Origin: Gilliamella sp. Lep-s35
Lineage (GTDB): Bacteria; Pseudomonadota; Gammaproteobacteria; Enterobacterales; Orbaceae
Assembly: GCF_009795845.1 (NCBI RefSeq)
Contig: NZ_WTEX01000006.1
Coordinates: 43,363-107,362 of the forward strand
Length of the DNA: 64,000 nt
Direction of reading: 5' to 3'
Below, in pieces: positions 48,011 to 57,756 of this stretch. A program made the position numbers and the translations under genes. The notes under the pieces are model-generated. The model was given only the letters and a program-made list of their open reading frames with translations, did not search any database and had not been told where the DNA came from. Position 1 is the stretch's first letter; each line of letters opens with the position of its first letter.

Positions 48011-48159
48011 GATATTTTTCTCCTATAATTTTGTTTATATCATAGAGGCGACTTTTGTCCACTTTTTGGGTTAGGATCATTTCATGTCAAAAAAATATTG
48101 TAAATTGATAAAATAGGTGTAGTATTGTTGTACTTGACAACTAGTTCAATGGTACCTTT

Positions 48160-49038
48160 GTGAAAGGTAATTATTCAGTTGTAGCTATATTAATTGGTGT
48201 ATTTGGTTTTTCTTTGAAATCAATTTTTATAAAACTAGCCTACTTTGATGGGATAACTTCAATTTCATTAATGTTTTTCAGAATGATCTTTTCAATTCCA
48301 TTTTTCTTTGTAGCATTTTTATTATTTAAAGATAATTTAATAAAAACGAGCATTCAAATTAAGCTCAAGATTTTTCTATGTGGCTTTTTATATTATATAT
48401 CAAGCTATAGTGATATAACCGGTTTGGTTTATACATCAGTTAATATAGAAAGAATTATTCTTTTCACCATACCTATATTCGTTCTTTTTATATCTGTTAT
48501 TTTCATGAAAAATAAATTTAGTAAAAAAGTTTATATCCTATCTTTTTTTTCTTGGATTGGTGTTTCAATTGCATTCGTCAGTAATCAAGTTTTAATTGAT
48601 AAAAATGTTCATTACATTGGTCCATTATTAATAGTTTTAAGCGCTATTACCTATGCTACGTATCTTATAATAAGTGGTGAAGTGATGAAAAAGATAGGAT
48701 TTATTATCTTCAATTCACAGGTCATGATTGTAGCTTGTTTGCTTTCTCTAATTCCAATGATATTTGAAGTATCAGGAACAATAAATAACCTACCATCAAT
48801 CAATAATTTTAAATACCCATTTTTATTAGCCATTGTTTCTACTGTCATACCATCGTTTTTCATGATGTATGGTGTTAAACACAGCGGTGCAGCAACTACT
48901 GCCATCATAAATAATATTGGCCCCTTTATTACAATGATTTGCGGTTATTTTTTCTTAAAAGAGTCAATTGGATTATTTGATGTAATCGGTATGTGTATTG
49001 TTATATTTTGCGTTATTTCCATTAATAAAATCAAATAA
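48160..49038 (+). CDS. EamA/DMT-superfamily transporter
   Basis: This 292-aa protein has ten evenly spaced membrane helices in two repeats of five (EamA plan), starting with VVAILIGVFGFSLKSIFIKL and ending ESIGLFDVIGMCIVIFCVIS. Small-molecule or amino-acid exporters of the RhaT/EamA type look like this; the substrate cannot be read. The start is a GTG with only a weak ribosome-binding site. Base composition is even more AT-rich than its neighbours, and it sits between IS debris and a duplicated fliT end, which suggests acquisition. TTGACA at 48135-48140 could be its -35 element. Confidence 0.8.
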   Translation: MKGNYSVVAILIGVFGFSLKSIFIKLAYFDGITSISLMFFRMIFSIPFFFVAFLLFKDNLIKTSIQIKLKIFLCGFLYYISSYSDITGLVYTSVNIERIILFTIPIFVLFISVIFMKNKFSKKVYILSFFSWIGVSIAFVSNQVLIDKNVHYIGPLLIVLSAITYATYLIISGEVMKKIGFIIFNSQVMIVACLLSLIPMIFEVSGTINNLPSINNFKYPFLLAIVSTVIPSFFMMYGVKHSGAATTAIINNIGPFITMICGYFFLKESIGLFDVIGMCIVIFCVISINKIK

Positions 49039-49089
49039 AAGTAAGGAGATGAATGTAATGAAAGGCATTATTATTTCTTCATCTGAACG

Positions 49090-49167
49090 CTTAGAGATTT
49101 AATAGGTAAACATGTTGATAATCAGAACAAAGTAGGAAATTACCAAAAAATTGCAAGCCTAATGTAA
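49090..49167 (+). pseudogene. Second, diverged 3' end of fliT
   Basis: These 25 codons plus stop read LRDLIGKHVDNQNKVGNYQK and IASLM, against LRELIGKHADYQTKIGSYQK and IAYLM at the end of intact fliT (18 of 25 identical). An in-frame TGA lies two codons before, so it is only a fragment. It is followed directly by copy 2 of the 46-bp repeat, without the 12 bp and 38-bp palindrome found after intact fliT. Confidence 0.85.
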
Positions 49168-49213
49168 ATTGCCATTAAATAACTTTAACCAATATTTCGA
49201 TTTAAAATAATTA
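49168..49213 (+). repeat. 46-bp direct repeat, copy 2
   Basis: Identical to 46773-46818. It runs from the fliT-fragment stop into the C-terminal codons of the convergent gene 49185-50306. The two copies bracket the IS elements and the EamA gene, a 2.4-kb insertion or duplication. Confidence 0.9.
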
Positions 49214-50306
49214 ATTCTTTGTTATTTGCATGTCTTTCTTCTTCTTTTCCATAAAAAACAACAGCATAATTATCGTCTTTAATTTTGACTATATCACTGA
49301 TAATTAATTTTTTTGTAGATAATTTAAAAACTTCTTTTGTGAGTAAATTTATATAGCAACCTATGCTTTCCTGAAAAAAAACTTCGGCTATTTTATTATT
49401 TTGAATTGTAATCCATCCATTGCCCAATTCATATGTGAATCGGATAACAAACGTTTCTGCAGCAATTTTTACCGGTTCCCAAATAGAATAAATTTGCCTT
49501 TCTATATCAAACAATAGATTTTGTTCTATTTTTTCTTCAGGTGAAACACTAATTAAATAAAATTTACCTTTTTCATCAATACCTAAAATATTTGATGTAT
49601 AAATAAAACTTAAATTCAATACGCAGATTAGAGAGAAACGTTTTCCTATGTTTATATTTCTTGACTGTAACTCCCTCCCCATTTCATCAATTTGACGATG
49701 TAACCAAACATTGTCAACATAAGCAATTAGATGGATTTGATTATTCAAAGAATCAATAAATAATGTGTTATCTTTGGGAAACGGAATTTTATTTATATAG
49801 GTTTTTTTAATATCATCATTTTTAAATTCAACAGCAATCAATTTATCTGGTTTTGTATCTGAAAAAATATCAACATTATGGAAAATAGAAAAATTATGAC
49901 ATATTCCCATAAAATTACCCACAATAGGTCTCTTGGGTTTTGGATAGGTAAGATTCTCTCTATCAAATAATGGTAATATAATATCTAAGTCTTTATCTGG
50001 ATGATACACGGTAATAGATACATAATCCTTACCTGTTGGGCTTACAAAGAACAGAGGTAGGATTCCATCTAACTCATGATAATAATGAATACTTTTTTTA
50101 TCCAGATCTATAACGATATATATGACATTATAACTCATTCCGTTTTTATGATAAAAATTAGCAGAAATAACAAGCTTTTCCTGACAATATATTGCTTCTT
50201 TTATATCAAATTCGTCAAGCGTAGTAAGAACAGTAAGTAGCCCTAATGTTGGGAAATCGATATGTTGTTCATTCAAGGACATATTAGCTTTTTTTAATGT
50301 TATCAC
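49185..50306 (-). CDS. Hypothetical protein, function unknown
   Basis: This 373-aa protein is not recognised. It has no signal peptide or membrane helix. It is rich in beta-forming stretches, with many Ile, Asp, Asn and Phe and repeated short strands of the type LIAVEFKNDD, LFIDSLNNQIHLIAYVDN and KFYLISVSPEEKI, which suggests a repeated beta-sheet fold such as a propeller (inference only). It lies convergent to the fliT fragment and upstream of fliE within the accessory island. The 3' end of a second copy remains at 46773-46818. Confidence 0.6.
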   Translation of the reverse strand: MITLKKANMSLNEQHIDFPTLGLLTVLTTLDEFDIKEAIYCQEKLVISANFYHKNGMSYNVIYIVIDLDKKSIHYYHELDGILPLFFVSPTGKDYVSITVYHPDKDLDIILPLFDRENLTYPKPKRPIVGNFMGICHNFSIFHNVDIFSDTKPDKLIAVEFKNDDIKKTYINKIPFPKDNTLFIDSLNNQIHLIAYVDNVWLHRQIDEMGRELQSRNINIGKRFSLICVLNLSFIYTSNILGIDEKGKFYLISVSPEEKIEQNLLFDIERQIYSIWEPVKIAAETFVIRFTYELGNGWITIQNNKIAEVFFQESIGCYINLLTKEVFKLSTKKLIISDIVKIKDDNYAVVFYGKEEERHANNKELIILNRNIG

Positions 50307-50584
50307 TTTAAATCCTTCATGTATTGTTTATTATTTATTGAATAATGGCAGTATGTTGTTATTTTTTTAAAAGTAAAGCAAAAATCGTGAGGTCTTTTGA
50401 CCAATCAGTTGATAAAGAAAATAACATATTTAGTAATACAACAAGCATCAAAAACATGAGCGGAGCTTGTTGTAAATTTGAAACGAGCGATAAGTTGATT
50501 ATCGTATTTAGATTAGAATTAACAGTTATCTGTAGAAAGAAAATATAAAAACTAAGGGATGAGTATTATATTCGCTGTTATTAA
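50307..50584. other. Gap between hypothetical gene and fliE
   Basis: These 278 AT-rich bases hold no supported gene. A 67-codon frame at 50345-50548 has no homology-like features, no ribosome-binding site and an unusual composition, and is not called. Confidence 0.4.
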
Positions 50585-50896
50585 TTAAATATTCATATTC
50601 ATAATTTCTTGATAAGCAGCAACCAGCTTATTGCGCACTTGAATGCCAAACTGCAATGATACTGATGATTTTTGCATGCTAACCATTACCTCGTTCAGCG
50701 AAATATTAGTATCCCCCATCTCAAAAGCTTTAGCTTGTTGATTTGCTCGTATTTGCAGTTGGCTGATTTTATCTAAAGCTGTTTTTAGCTCGGAACCAAA
50801 GCTTTTTTTGTCAGCAACGTGTTCTTTTGCAGTAATATAGACTGATTCATTTAAATTTGTCAGCTCAATTGAATTTAACATGTTGATTGTATTCAT
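50585..50896 (-). CDS. fliE: Flagellar MS-ring-rod junction protein FliE
   Basis: FliE joins the MS ring to the rod. The 103-aa protein is mostly helical and has the conserved C-terminal half: SLNEVMVSMQKSSVSLQFGI (about residues 65-84) and QVRNKLVAAYQEIMNM. The position divergent from fliF matches E. coli. The 175-bp gap between them should hold both class II promoters. Confidence 0.95.
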   Translation of the reverse strand: MNTINMLNSIELTNLNESVYITAKEHVADKKSFGSELKTALDKISQLQIRANQQAKAFEMGDTNISLNEVMVSMQKSSVSLQFGIQVRNKLVAAYQEIMNMNI

Positions 50897-51071
50897 CTTG
50901 ATAGTTATTTGTTTCGTTTATTTTGCCAATTGTCGTTAAATTTATCATAAAAACAAAAAATCAAAGGTTTTAAGTAAGGGAAAAACTGTGCGCTTTTCTT
51001 GCCATTGAAATTTTTAAATACATGGATAATAAACTACAGAGTCAATCTAAATAGTTTAGAGTCAGGATGCT

Positions 51072-52790
51072 ATGGCTAGCGAAACAGTCAATAATAAAGG
51101 CGAATCAATTTTCAATAAGTTGCCTTTTGCCGATCAATTAAAACAAAACAAAAAAATGGCATTGTTAATTGCAGGTGTAATTACAATGGCTATTGTTAGT
51201 TTTATCTATTTATGGGCTAAAGATGAGTCTTATAGTGTTTTATTTAGTAATTTAAATGATAAAGATGGTGGCGAAATAATTAGTCAACTTGATAAGATGA
51301 ATATTCCTTATCAATTTTCTGCCTCGGGTTCGACAATCTTAATTCCACAAGATAAGGTTTATGATACCCGTTTACGTATAGCGCAACAAGGATTACCTAA
51401 AGGTGGTTCTGTTGGTTTTGAATTGCTCGACAAAGAAAGCTTTGGTATGAGTCAATTTAATGAGCAAATCAATTACCAACGCGCACTAGAAGGTGAATTA
51501 TCCAGAACAATATCGATTATCAGTAGCATAGATGATGCTAGAGTGCATTTAGCAATGCCCAAACCGTCGTTATTTGTGCGTGAGCGAAAATCGCCATCCG
51601 CTTCTGTCGCATTGACTTTACTACCAGGACGAAGTTTATCACAAGGTCAAATCGATGCCATTATTCACTTAATTTCAAGTAGTGTGCCTGAATTACAGGC
51701 TGATAAAGTGACTATCATCGATCAACATGGTCATTTATTAACGGGTGAAGGTTATCGAAACAGAAATACGAATGTTGCTCAACTTGAGTTTAGTGAGCGG
51801 ATTGAAGAAAGTATTCGCCAACGAGTGGAAAAGATTATTATACCTATTTTAGGTAAAAATAATGTTAAAGTACAAGTCAATGCAGATGTAGATTTTAGCC
51901 GCCAAGAATCAACATCAGAAACTTATGATCCTAATAGCGATATCGCGAATCAAACTATCCGCAGTAAGCAACAAATAGCAAACCAACAATCAGCAAATAG
52001 TAATGGTATAGGTGGCGTGCCCGGTGCTTTGTCTAACCAACCACTGCCAACTTCTAGTGCGCCGATTGATGCAGATGAAACAAAAAACGCATCGACTGAA
52101 AAAACAGATAAAGCGCAATCTTACAATCTACAATCAAATAATACTGTCAACTTTGAAGTAAATCGACAAGTTATACATAGTCAAACACCGGAAGGGCGAA
52201 TTAAACGCTTATCTGTTGCCGTTTTAGTTAATTATAAATTTGTCAAAACCGAACCAAGTGACAGCAAATCGGAATCAGATGACAGTCAGGAGCCAGTTAG
52301 TACTGAGCAATGGGTGAAATTAGATAATGATGAACTTAAAAATATTGAATTGTTAGCCCGTCAAGCGATGGGGTTTTCGGATTTACGTGGTGATTCACTC
52401 ACTGTAGCTAACTTAAAATTCACCGATCAACAAGTCGATGAAGATAACAGCCTAGCATTTTGGAAAACCAATGAATTTTATCAAACGGTTAAAAATATTG
52501 GTAAGTATCTGATTTACATTTTAATCATTTGGTTAATCTGGCGAAAAGTATTGCGTTCACTATGGATAAAAGTACAACGACAATACCTAATTTTGGGTGA
52601 TAAAACCACTGACGCATCAGCCGTTGTTGAGGAAAAATTAGATTATAAAGCGCACAGTAAACAGCAGCAAAAAATATTTGAAGATAACATGCAACAACAG
52701 CAATACATCCGCAAAGTTGTTGAAAAAGATCCTCGTGTTATGGCATTGATAATTCGTAGCTGGATCAGTAAGGAGGATACAGAACAGTGA
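51072..52790 (+). CDS. fliF: Flagellar MS-ring protein FliF
   Basis: FliF builds the MS ring in the inner membrane. The 572-aa protein has a first membrane helix (about residues 28-47), the YscJ-like ring-building motifs (YSVLFSNLNDKDGGEIISQL, then IPYQFSASGSTILIPQDKVY). Further on are LARLRIAQQGLPKGGSVGFE-type sequence (here RIAQQGLPKGGSVGFELLD), a low-complexity loop about 300-360, a second membrane helix near 470 and the C-terminal FliG-binding tail. Its stop codon overlaps fliG by 4 bases. Confidence 0.96.
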   Translation: MASETVNNKGESIFNKLPFADQLKQNKKMALLIAGVITMAIVSFIYLWAKDESYSVLFSNLNDKDGGEIISQLDKMNIPYQFSASGSTILIPQDKVYDTRLRIAQQGLPKGGSVGFELLDKESFGMSQFNEQINYQRALEGELSRTISIISSIDDARVHLAMPKPSLFVRERKSPSASVALTLLPGRSLSQGQIDAIIHLISSSVPELQADKVTIIDQHGHLLTGEGYRNRNTNVAQLEFSERIEESIRQRVEKIIIPILGKNNVKVQVNADVDFSRQESTSETYDPNSDIANQTIRSKQQIANQQSANSNGIGGVPGALSNQPLPTSSAPIDADETKNASTEKTDKAQSYNLQSNNTVNFEVNRQVIHSQTPEGRIKRLSVAVLVNYKFVKTEPSDSKSESDDSQEPVSTEQWVKLDNDELKNIELLARQAMGFSDLRGDSLTVANLKFTDQQVDEDNSLAFWKTNEFYQTVKNIGKYLIYILIIWLIWRKVLRSLWIKVQRQYLILGDKTTDASAVVEEKLDYKAHSKQQQKIFEDNMQQQQYIRKVVEKDPRVMALIIRSWISKEDTEQ

Positions 52791-53785
52791 ATTTAAGTGA
52801 ATCTCAAAAAGCGGCTACTGTATTAATGGTATTAGGTGAAGAGCTAGCGGCAAAAGTGATGCAGTATTTAAGTTCGAAAGAAGTACAGCAAATTAGTAGT
52901 GCAATGATGTCATTGCCTCAGCTTTCCCAAGAACAGTTGAAAAGTATACTTAATGAGTGCCAAGGAACACTTGATGATTGTGCTGTTTTAAATACAGACA
53001 CTGATGGATACTTGCGTACAATACTTGAAAAATCCATTGGTAGTGAAAAAACTGAACGTTTACTTGACGATTTATTAAATACCGATCGAAAAGAAGAAAC
53101 CGATGGCCTTGAAATGCTGAACTTTGTTGATGCTGCACGAGCAGTTGATCTTGTTAAAAAAGAGCATCCACAAATTATTGCGACAATATTAGTACATTTA
53201 AATCGTGATTTAGCAGCTGAAATTTTAAATCTGTTTGATGATGAGTTACGTAATGACGTTATGTTGCGAATAGCCACATTTGGTGGTGTTGAGCCATCAG
53301 CACTTAAAGTGTTATCAGCATCGTTATCAACGTTATTACATGGTCAAAATATTAAACTGAATAATATGGGCGGAATCCGTACAGCGGCTGAAATTATTAA
53401 CTTAATGAAATCGCAGCAAGAAGAGCAAGTTATCAACTCATTACGTGATTATGATGGTGAGCTTGCACAGAAAATTATTGATGAAATGTTCTTATTTGAA
53501 AATCTTGTTGAAGTGGATGATAGAAGTATTCAACGTTTACTCAAAGAGGTCGACAATGAAGTACTCATCATAGCCTTAAAAGGTGCGTCAATAGCATTGC
53601 GTGACAAACTATTAAGCAACATGTCACAACGTGCCGCGTCAATTTTACGTGAAGATCTTGAAAACAGACCGCCTGTACGCTTATCACAAGTTGAAACCGA
53701 ACAGAAGAAAATTTTGGTTATTGCGCGTCGATTAGCTGAAAGTGGCGAAATGATCTTAACTAGTGGTGATGATGAATACGTATAA
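52787..53785 (+). CDS. fliG: Flagellar motor switch protein FliG
   Basis: FliG is the rotor protein on which the stators act. The 332-aa protein has the N-terminal FliF-binding domain (AATVLMVLGEELAAKVMQYL), the middle domain with the EHPQIIATILVHLNRDLAAE segment (about residues 124-143) and the C-terminal torque domain with charged residues around 280-300 (IALRDKLLSNMSQRAASILR). Start overlaps fliF by 4 nt (GTG). Length is standard. Confidence 0.97.
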   Translation: MNLSESQKAATVLMVLGEELAAKVMQYLSSKEVQQISSAMMSLPQLSQEQLKSILNECQGTLDDCAVLNTDTDGYLRTILEKSIGSEKTERLLDDLLNTDRKEETDGLEMLNFVDAARAVDLVKKEHPQIIATILVHLNRDLAAEILNLFDDELRNDVMLRIATFGGVEPSALKVLSASLSTLLHGQNIKLNNMGGIRTAAEIINLMKSQQEEQVINSLRDYDGELAQKIIDEMFLFENLVEVDDRSIQRLLKEVDNEVLIIALKGASIALRDKLLSNMSQRAASILREDLENRPPVRLSQVETEQKKILVIARRLAESGEMILTSGDDEYV

Positions 53786-54548
53786 TCAATCGGATAAATT
53801 AGACTGGCAACCACTAGACTTTCGGGACTTAGCTACCTGCTCGCTATCGAATGTAATTGAAAATAGAGAGCTAGAACAAACCGAAATTAATGTGTTACAG
53901 CCTGATCTTGAGGTTGAACCAGAGCCAGAATCAGAACTTAATACCGAAAGTTCAGATTCCATGGTTATTCAACAAACATTGGAACAATTAAAGCGGGAAG
54001 TGGAAACACAAGCCTATCAAGAGGGATTTAATTTAGGCCGAGAGACAGGTTTTGACGAAGGAAAAAAAGCAGGTTATGAACAAGGATTTCTTCTTGGACA
54101 ACAAGAAGGACGAGAGCAGATTCAGCAGCAACTGAATGATGAAAAGCAAAAAACAGTTCATGCTATAACTAATTTAGCGCATAATTTTCAGCAATCAATT
54201 AACGATATTGATGAATTAATTGTACCTAAGTTGTTTGATTTAGCGTTAATTGCTGCTGAAAAAACAGTGGGTAGTCTTACTAAAATCAAACAAAAACAAC
54301 TCATGCACACGATAAAAATATTGGTTGAGCAGTGTTCAATTTTGTCAGAACCTATGTCATTACACCTTAATCCTACTGATTGGCAATGGTTAAAGCCCAT
54401 GCTTAATGAAGAAAACTTACAATATCAGTGGCAACTCATTGCAGACCCTAACATTGAAATAGGGGGCTGTAAAATTTTTACTGACAGCAACGAAATTGAT
54501 GCCAGTGTCAACAATCATTGGCAAATCATGTCTGACTGTTTGCAATAG
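53769..54548 (+). CDS. fliH: Flagellar export ATPase regulator FliH
   Basis: FliH holds the FliI ATPase and links it to the C ring. The protein (about 259 aa) has an acidic N-terminal third ([15 protein letters not shown]), the GxxxG-repeat helix ([20 protein letters not shown] then [13 protein letters not shown], about residues 85-120) that is diagnostic of FliH, and the C-terminal V-ATPase E-like domain. The frame opens at GTG 53763, but the tandem ATGs at 53769 and 53772 are likelier. It overlaps the fliG end by 17 bp. Confidence 0.93.
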   Translation: MMNTYNQSDKLDWQPLDFRDLATCSLSNVIENRELEQTEINVLQPDLEVEPEPESELNTESSDSMVIQQTLEQLKREVETQAYQEGFNLGRETGFDEGKKAGYEQGFLLGQQEGREQIQQQLNDEKQKTVHAITNLAHNFQQSINDIDELIVPKLFDLALIAAEKTVGSLTKIKQKQLMHTIKILVEQCSILSEPMSLHLNPTDWQWLKPMLNEENLQYQWQLIADPNIEIGGCKIFTDSNEIDASVNNHWQIMSDCLQ

Positions 54549-54549
54549 G

Positions 54550-55935
54550 ATGATCATTAACGTGAAATATTCATCTTTATGGTCAGATAAAATTACCCAA
54601 GCGACACAGCGACTGGAATCTTTATCTTTAATTCGTCAATATGGGCGCTTGGTTAAAGCATCGGGACTAGTCCTTGAAGCGGTTGGATTAAAATTACCTT
54701 TAGGATCTAACTGCCTAGTTGAGCGACAAACAGAAGGACGGATTGAGCCTGTTGAGTGCGAAGTAGTTGGCTTTAAAGATCAAACACTTTATTTAATGCC
54801 CTTTGAATCAACGGATGGCATTTTATTAGGTGCACGAGTTTATACTAAACAATATGATCTAACACACTTTAGCCATAAAGTATTGCCTGTCGGTATGGGG
54901 TTATTAGGTAGAGTGGTGGATGCCATGGGTAAGCCGTTAGATGGCAAACCCTTACCTGAACATATTGAGCATGCAGGGTTAGCAAGTAAATCACTTAATC
55001 CATTACAACGAACGCCAATCCATCAAGTATTAGACGTTGGCGTAAGAGCCATAAATGCGTTACTGACCGTAGGACAAGGGCAACGAATGGGATTATTTGC
55101 AGGTTCAGGTGTGGGTAAAAGTGTTTTGCTTGGCATGATGGCACGTTACACTCAAGCCGATATCATTGTTGTTGGTTTGATTGGTGAACGTGGACGAGAA
55201 GTAAAAGATTTTATCGAAAACATATTGGGTGAAGAAGGGTTAGCACGAGCGGTTGTGGTTGCTGCCCCCGCTGATGTTTCACCCTTATTGCGCTTACAAG
55301 GTGCGGCCTATGCCACTAAAATTGCTGAAAGTTTTCGTGATCAAGGGTTTAACGTTTTATTGATTATGGACTCATTAACACGTTATGCCATGGCACAACG
55401 TGAAATTGCCTTAGCAATTGGCGAGCCCCCTGCGACTAAAGGATATCCACCTTCAGTATTTGCAAAATTACCAGCACTAGTTGAAAGAGCTGGTAATGAC
55501 GAAAGCGGTAAAGGTGCAATTACTGCCTTTTATACGGTATTAACTGAAGGTGATGATCAACAAGATCCAATTGCTGATTCTGCTAGAGCAATTTTAGATG
55601 GGCATATTGTATTATCAAGGGCACTTGCTGAATCAGGACACTATCCAGCTATTGATATTGAAGCTTCAATTAGTCGGGTTATGACCGATCTTACGGCACC
55701 TGAAGACGAAAAAAAATCACGATTATTTAAAAAACTATTTTCAAGTTTTCAACGAAACCGTGATTTAATCAATGTTGGTGCTTATGTAGCAGGTACTGAT
55801 CCCTTATTAGACAAAGCAATAACGCTATATCCCACAATGCAAAAATTTTTACAACAAGGTATTTATGAACACTGTAGTTATCAAGATGCCTATCAACAAT
55901 TGGCGGACATTGTGGCACCGCAATTAACTGGTTAG
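54550..55935 (+). CDS. fliI: Flagellum-specific ATP synthase FliI
   Basis: FliI is the ATPase of the flagellar type III export apparatus. The protein of about 461 aa has Walker [17 protein letters not shown], Walker [21 protein letters not shown], and the [20 protein letters not shown] region that marks FliI/YscN ATPases. The open frame extends upstream to 54496 inside fliH, but the ATG at 54550 directly after the fliH stop gives the usual enteric length. GTG 54562 is an alternative. Confidence 0.96.
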   Translation: MIINVKYSSLWSDKITQATQRLESLSLIRQYGRLVKASGLVLEAVGLKLPLGSNCLVERQTEGRIEPVECEVVGFKDQTLYLMPFESTDGILLGARVYTKQYDLTHFSHKVLPVGMGLLGRVVDAMGKPLDGKPLPEHIEHAGLASKSLNPLQRTPIHQVLDVGVRAINALLTVGQGQRMGLFAGSGVGKSVLLGMMARYTQADIIVVGLIGERGREVKDFIENILGEEGLARAVVVAAPADVSPLLRLQGAAYATKIAESFRDQGFNVLLIMDSLTRYAMAQREIALAIGEPPATKGYPPSVFAKLPALVERAGNDESGKGAITAFYTVLTEGDDQQDPIADSARAILDGHIVLSRALAESGHYPAIDIEASISRVMTDLTAPEDEKKSRLFKKLFSSFQRNRDLINVGAYVAGTDPLLDKAITLYPTMQKFLQQGIYEHCSYQDAYQQLADIVAPQLTG

Positions 55936-55947
55936 GAGTAGTGTGCT

Positions 55948-56409
55948 GTGAATAAACATTCATCAAAAATAGCCTTTACTACATTAAAAAAACTGGCACA
56001 AAAGTCGGTCGACGATAATTTAATGAAGCTAAAAAAAGCAAATGAAAATCAACAAAATGCACAATCACAACTTAATGTTTTAACGGATTATTATGTTGAA
56101 TATCAACAAAAATTAAATAATGCCTTATCTGAGGGGATAAAAGGCAATGAGTTAAACAACTTTACATTATTTATTGCGTCCATTGAGCAAGGAATTGAGC
56201 AACAAAAAAAATTGTTGTTATCGTTAGATATCAAACAAAAGCAAATTATAAAAAACCTTAATCTATCACAAAAAAATGTAAACACTTATACCACATTACT
56301 AAGCAAACAGCATAACCAATATTTACGACAGCAAAATCGGTTACAACAAAAACTGACAGATGAATTTGCGCAATTACAATTAGCAAGGAGAATATTAAAT
56401 GAATATTAA
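55948..56409 (+). CDS. fliJ: Flagellar export chaperone FliJ
   Basis: FliJ is the coiled-coil stalk of the export ATPase. The 153-aa protein is almost wholly coiled coil (LKKLAQKSVDDNLMKLKKAN, NENQQNAQSQLNVLTDYYVE) with the family length and the conserved end DEFAQLQLARRI. It starts with GTG behind AGGAG. Its end overlaps the fliK start by 11 bases. Sequence conservation in this family is low; the fliI-fliJ-fliK order supports the call. Confidence 0.9.
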   Translation: MNKHSSKIAFTTLKKLAQKSVDDNLMKLKKANENQQNAQSQLNVLTDYYVEYQQKLNNALSEGIKGNELNNFTLFIASIEQGIEQQKKLLLSLDIKQKQIIKNLNLSQKNVNTYTTLLSKQHNQYLRQQNRLQQKLTDEFAQLQLARRILNEY

Positions 56410-57577
56410 TCTGATTAATGATTTAAACCTTACCGCTTCTCGTCAATCAGAACTTGTTGAAACCGATGGTATGGCTAACGATAATGATCATTTTCAGCAA
56501 TTATTGCAATTTAGTGAAAACCAAACAGAGCAAAATAAGCAACTACTTAATACCAAACTAAATGGCGAGGATGAAGCACATGAAGATAATGACAACGATG
56601 TCAACATGCCTTTTATCGCCATGTATGCTTTTAATAGCGCACCACAACAGCAAATCCATTGTGCTTTGCTTGATGTAACACAACATAGTGATATTAAGAT
56701 TGATCAAAGTTCATTAATGACGGCTAACGTTAATACTGATTTATTAGGGGATTTATCGACTGATACCGCAACAAATGAGCAGGCAACGAAGTTGCTTTCT
56801 TCTATTTATGGTAGTGAAAACTTAATTAATAAGACAAACTCACAAATCGATGTCATGTCATTAGCGGATGATAAAAAAGAGGTAAAGTTAGGACATACTC
56901 GTAAGCAAGTTACAAACATTAAAGGTGAGGTTAACGTTAATATAAATCAAACAAAAAACAAGCAAAACGCGAATGATTTTGTTCAAAAAATAGACAATTT
57001 CCAAGCTCAACTTATAACTAACAATCATAATCAAGATACGACTGGATATCACAACAAAGAACTTTTGTTAACACCTAATACAAATGGGCAGAATTCGTTA
57101 TTATCGCCAGTAAATGCTACGGTAAAGCCAGCGACAATAAACCTAGCAACGCAAGTTAACAGTAAACAATGGCAAACTTCATTAACTGAGCAAATTGTGA
57201 TGTTTAATCGTCAAAATCTTAAAACTGCCGAAATTAAACTACAGCCTCAAGAATTAGGATCTTTGCACATTAAACTTGAAATAAATGACGATAAAATGAG
57301 CCTGCATATGATGGCAGCACATCATGTTGTTAAAGGCATGTTAGAATCAGCATTACCTTTTTTAAAAACATCACTAGAACATCAAGGTATTACACTTGAA
57401 CAAGCCAATATTGGTGACTTTTCAATGATGAACGATTCACAGCAATCAGCCATGCATCAGTCTAAAAAAAATAGCCGATCACAAAGAGAAATATCACTTG
57501 ATACGACCGATGATAATATTGAGCCAATACTTTTTGAAAATCACTCACTAAGTACAAGAATCAGTATTCTTGCTTAA
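56399..57577 (+). CDS. fliK: Hook-length control protein FliK
   Basis: FliK measures hook length and triggers the FlhB specificity switch. The 392-aa protein has a long disordered N-terminal part rich in Asn, Gln, Asp and Lys. The conserved C-terminal Flg_hook domain follows (about residues 255-345), with TAEIKLQPQELGSLHIKLEI and the LPFLKTSLEHQGITLEQANI segment. AAGGAGA lies within fliJ 8 nt before the ATG. Confidence 0.94.
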   Translation: MNINLINDLNLTASRQSELVETDGMANDNDHFQQLLQFSENQTEQNKQLLNTKLNGEDEAHEDNDNDVNMPFIAMYAFNSAPQQQIHCALLDVTQHSDIKIDQSSLMTANVNTDLLGDLSTDTATNEQATKLLSSIYGSENLINKTNSQIDVMSLADDKKEVKLGHTRKQVTNIKGEVNVNINQTKNKQNANDFVQKIDNFQAQLITNNHNQDTTGYHNKELLLTPNTNGQNSLLSPVNATVKPATINLATQVNSKQWQTSLTEQIVMFNRQNLKTAEIKLQPQELGSLHIKLEINDDKMSLHMMAAHHVVKGMLESALPFLKTSLEHQGITLEQANIGDFSMMNDSQQSAMHQSKKNSRSQREISLDTTDDNIEPILFENHSLSTRISILA

Positions 57578-57633
57578 AAATTAAACGCATTATGTATTAG
57601 ACAACTCACAAGCTAAATAGAGTAAAGCGCTTA

Positions 57634-57658
57634 AATAGGTAATGTTTTATTGCCTATT
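57634..57658 (+). terminator. Hairpin between fliK and fliL
   Basis: AATAGGTAAT pairs with ATTGCCTATT (one G-U pair) around GTTTT, 57 bp after fliK. With the 180-bp gap it suggests that fliL-R may form a separate transcript. TATTAT at 57735-57740 could be its -10 element. Confidence 0.5.
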
Positions 57659-57756
57659 CTTCAAATCAATTTTAAAAATATGATTTATTATTCTTGTCGC
57701 TATAGACACTAGATGAATTGTAGATCCTTTAATATATTATAGAGACAAGAATAAAT

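Noticed and set aside
50345..50548. 67-codon plus-strand ORF beside fliE
   Set aside because: No ribosome-binding site or family features; composition looks non-coding.
54496..54549. Upstream extension of fliI to 54496
   Set aside because: It would overlap fliH by 53 bp and add 18 residues absent in the family; ATG 54550 fits better.
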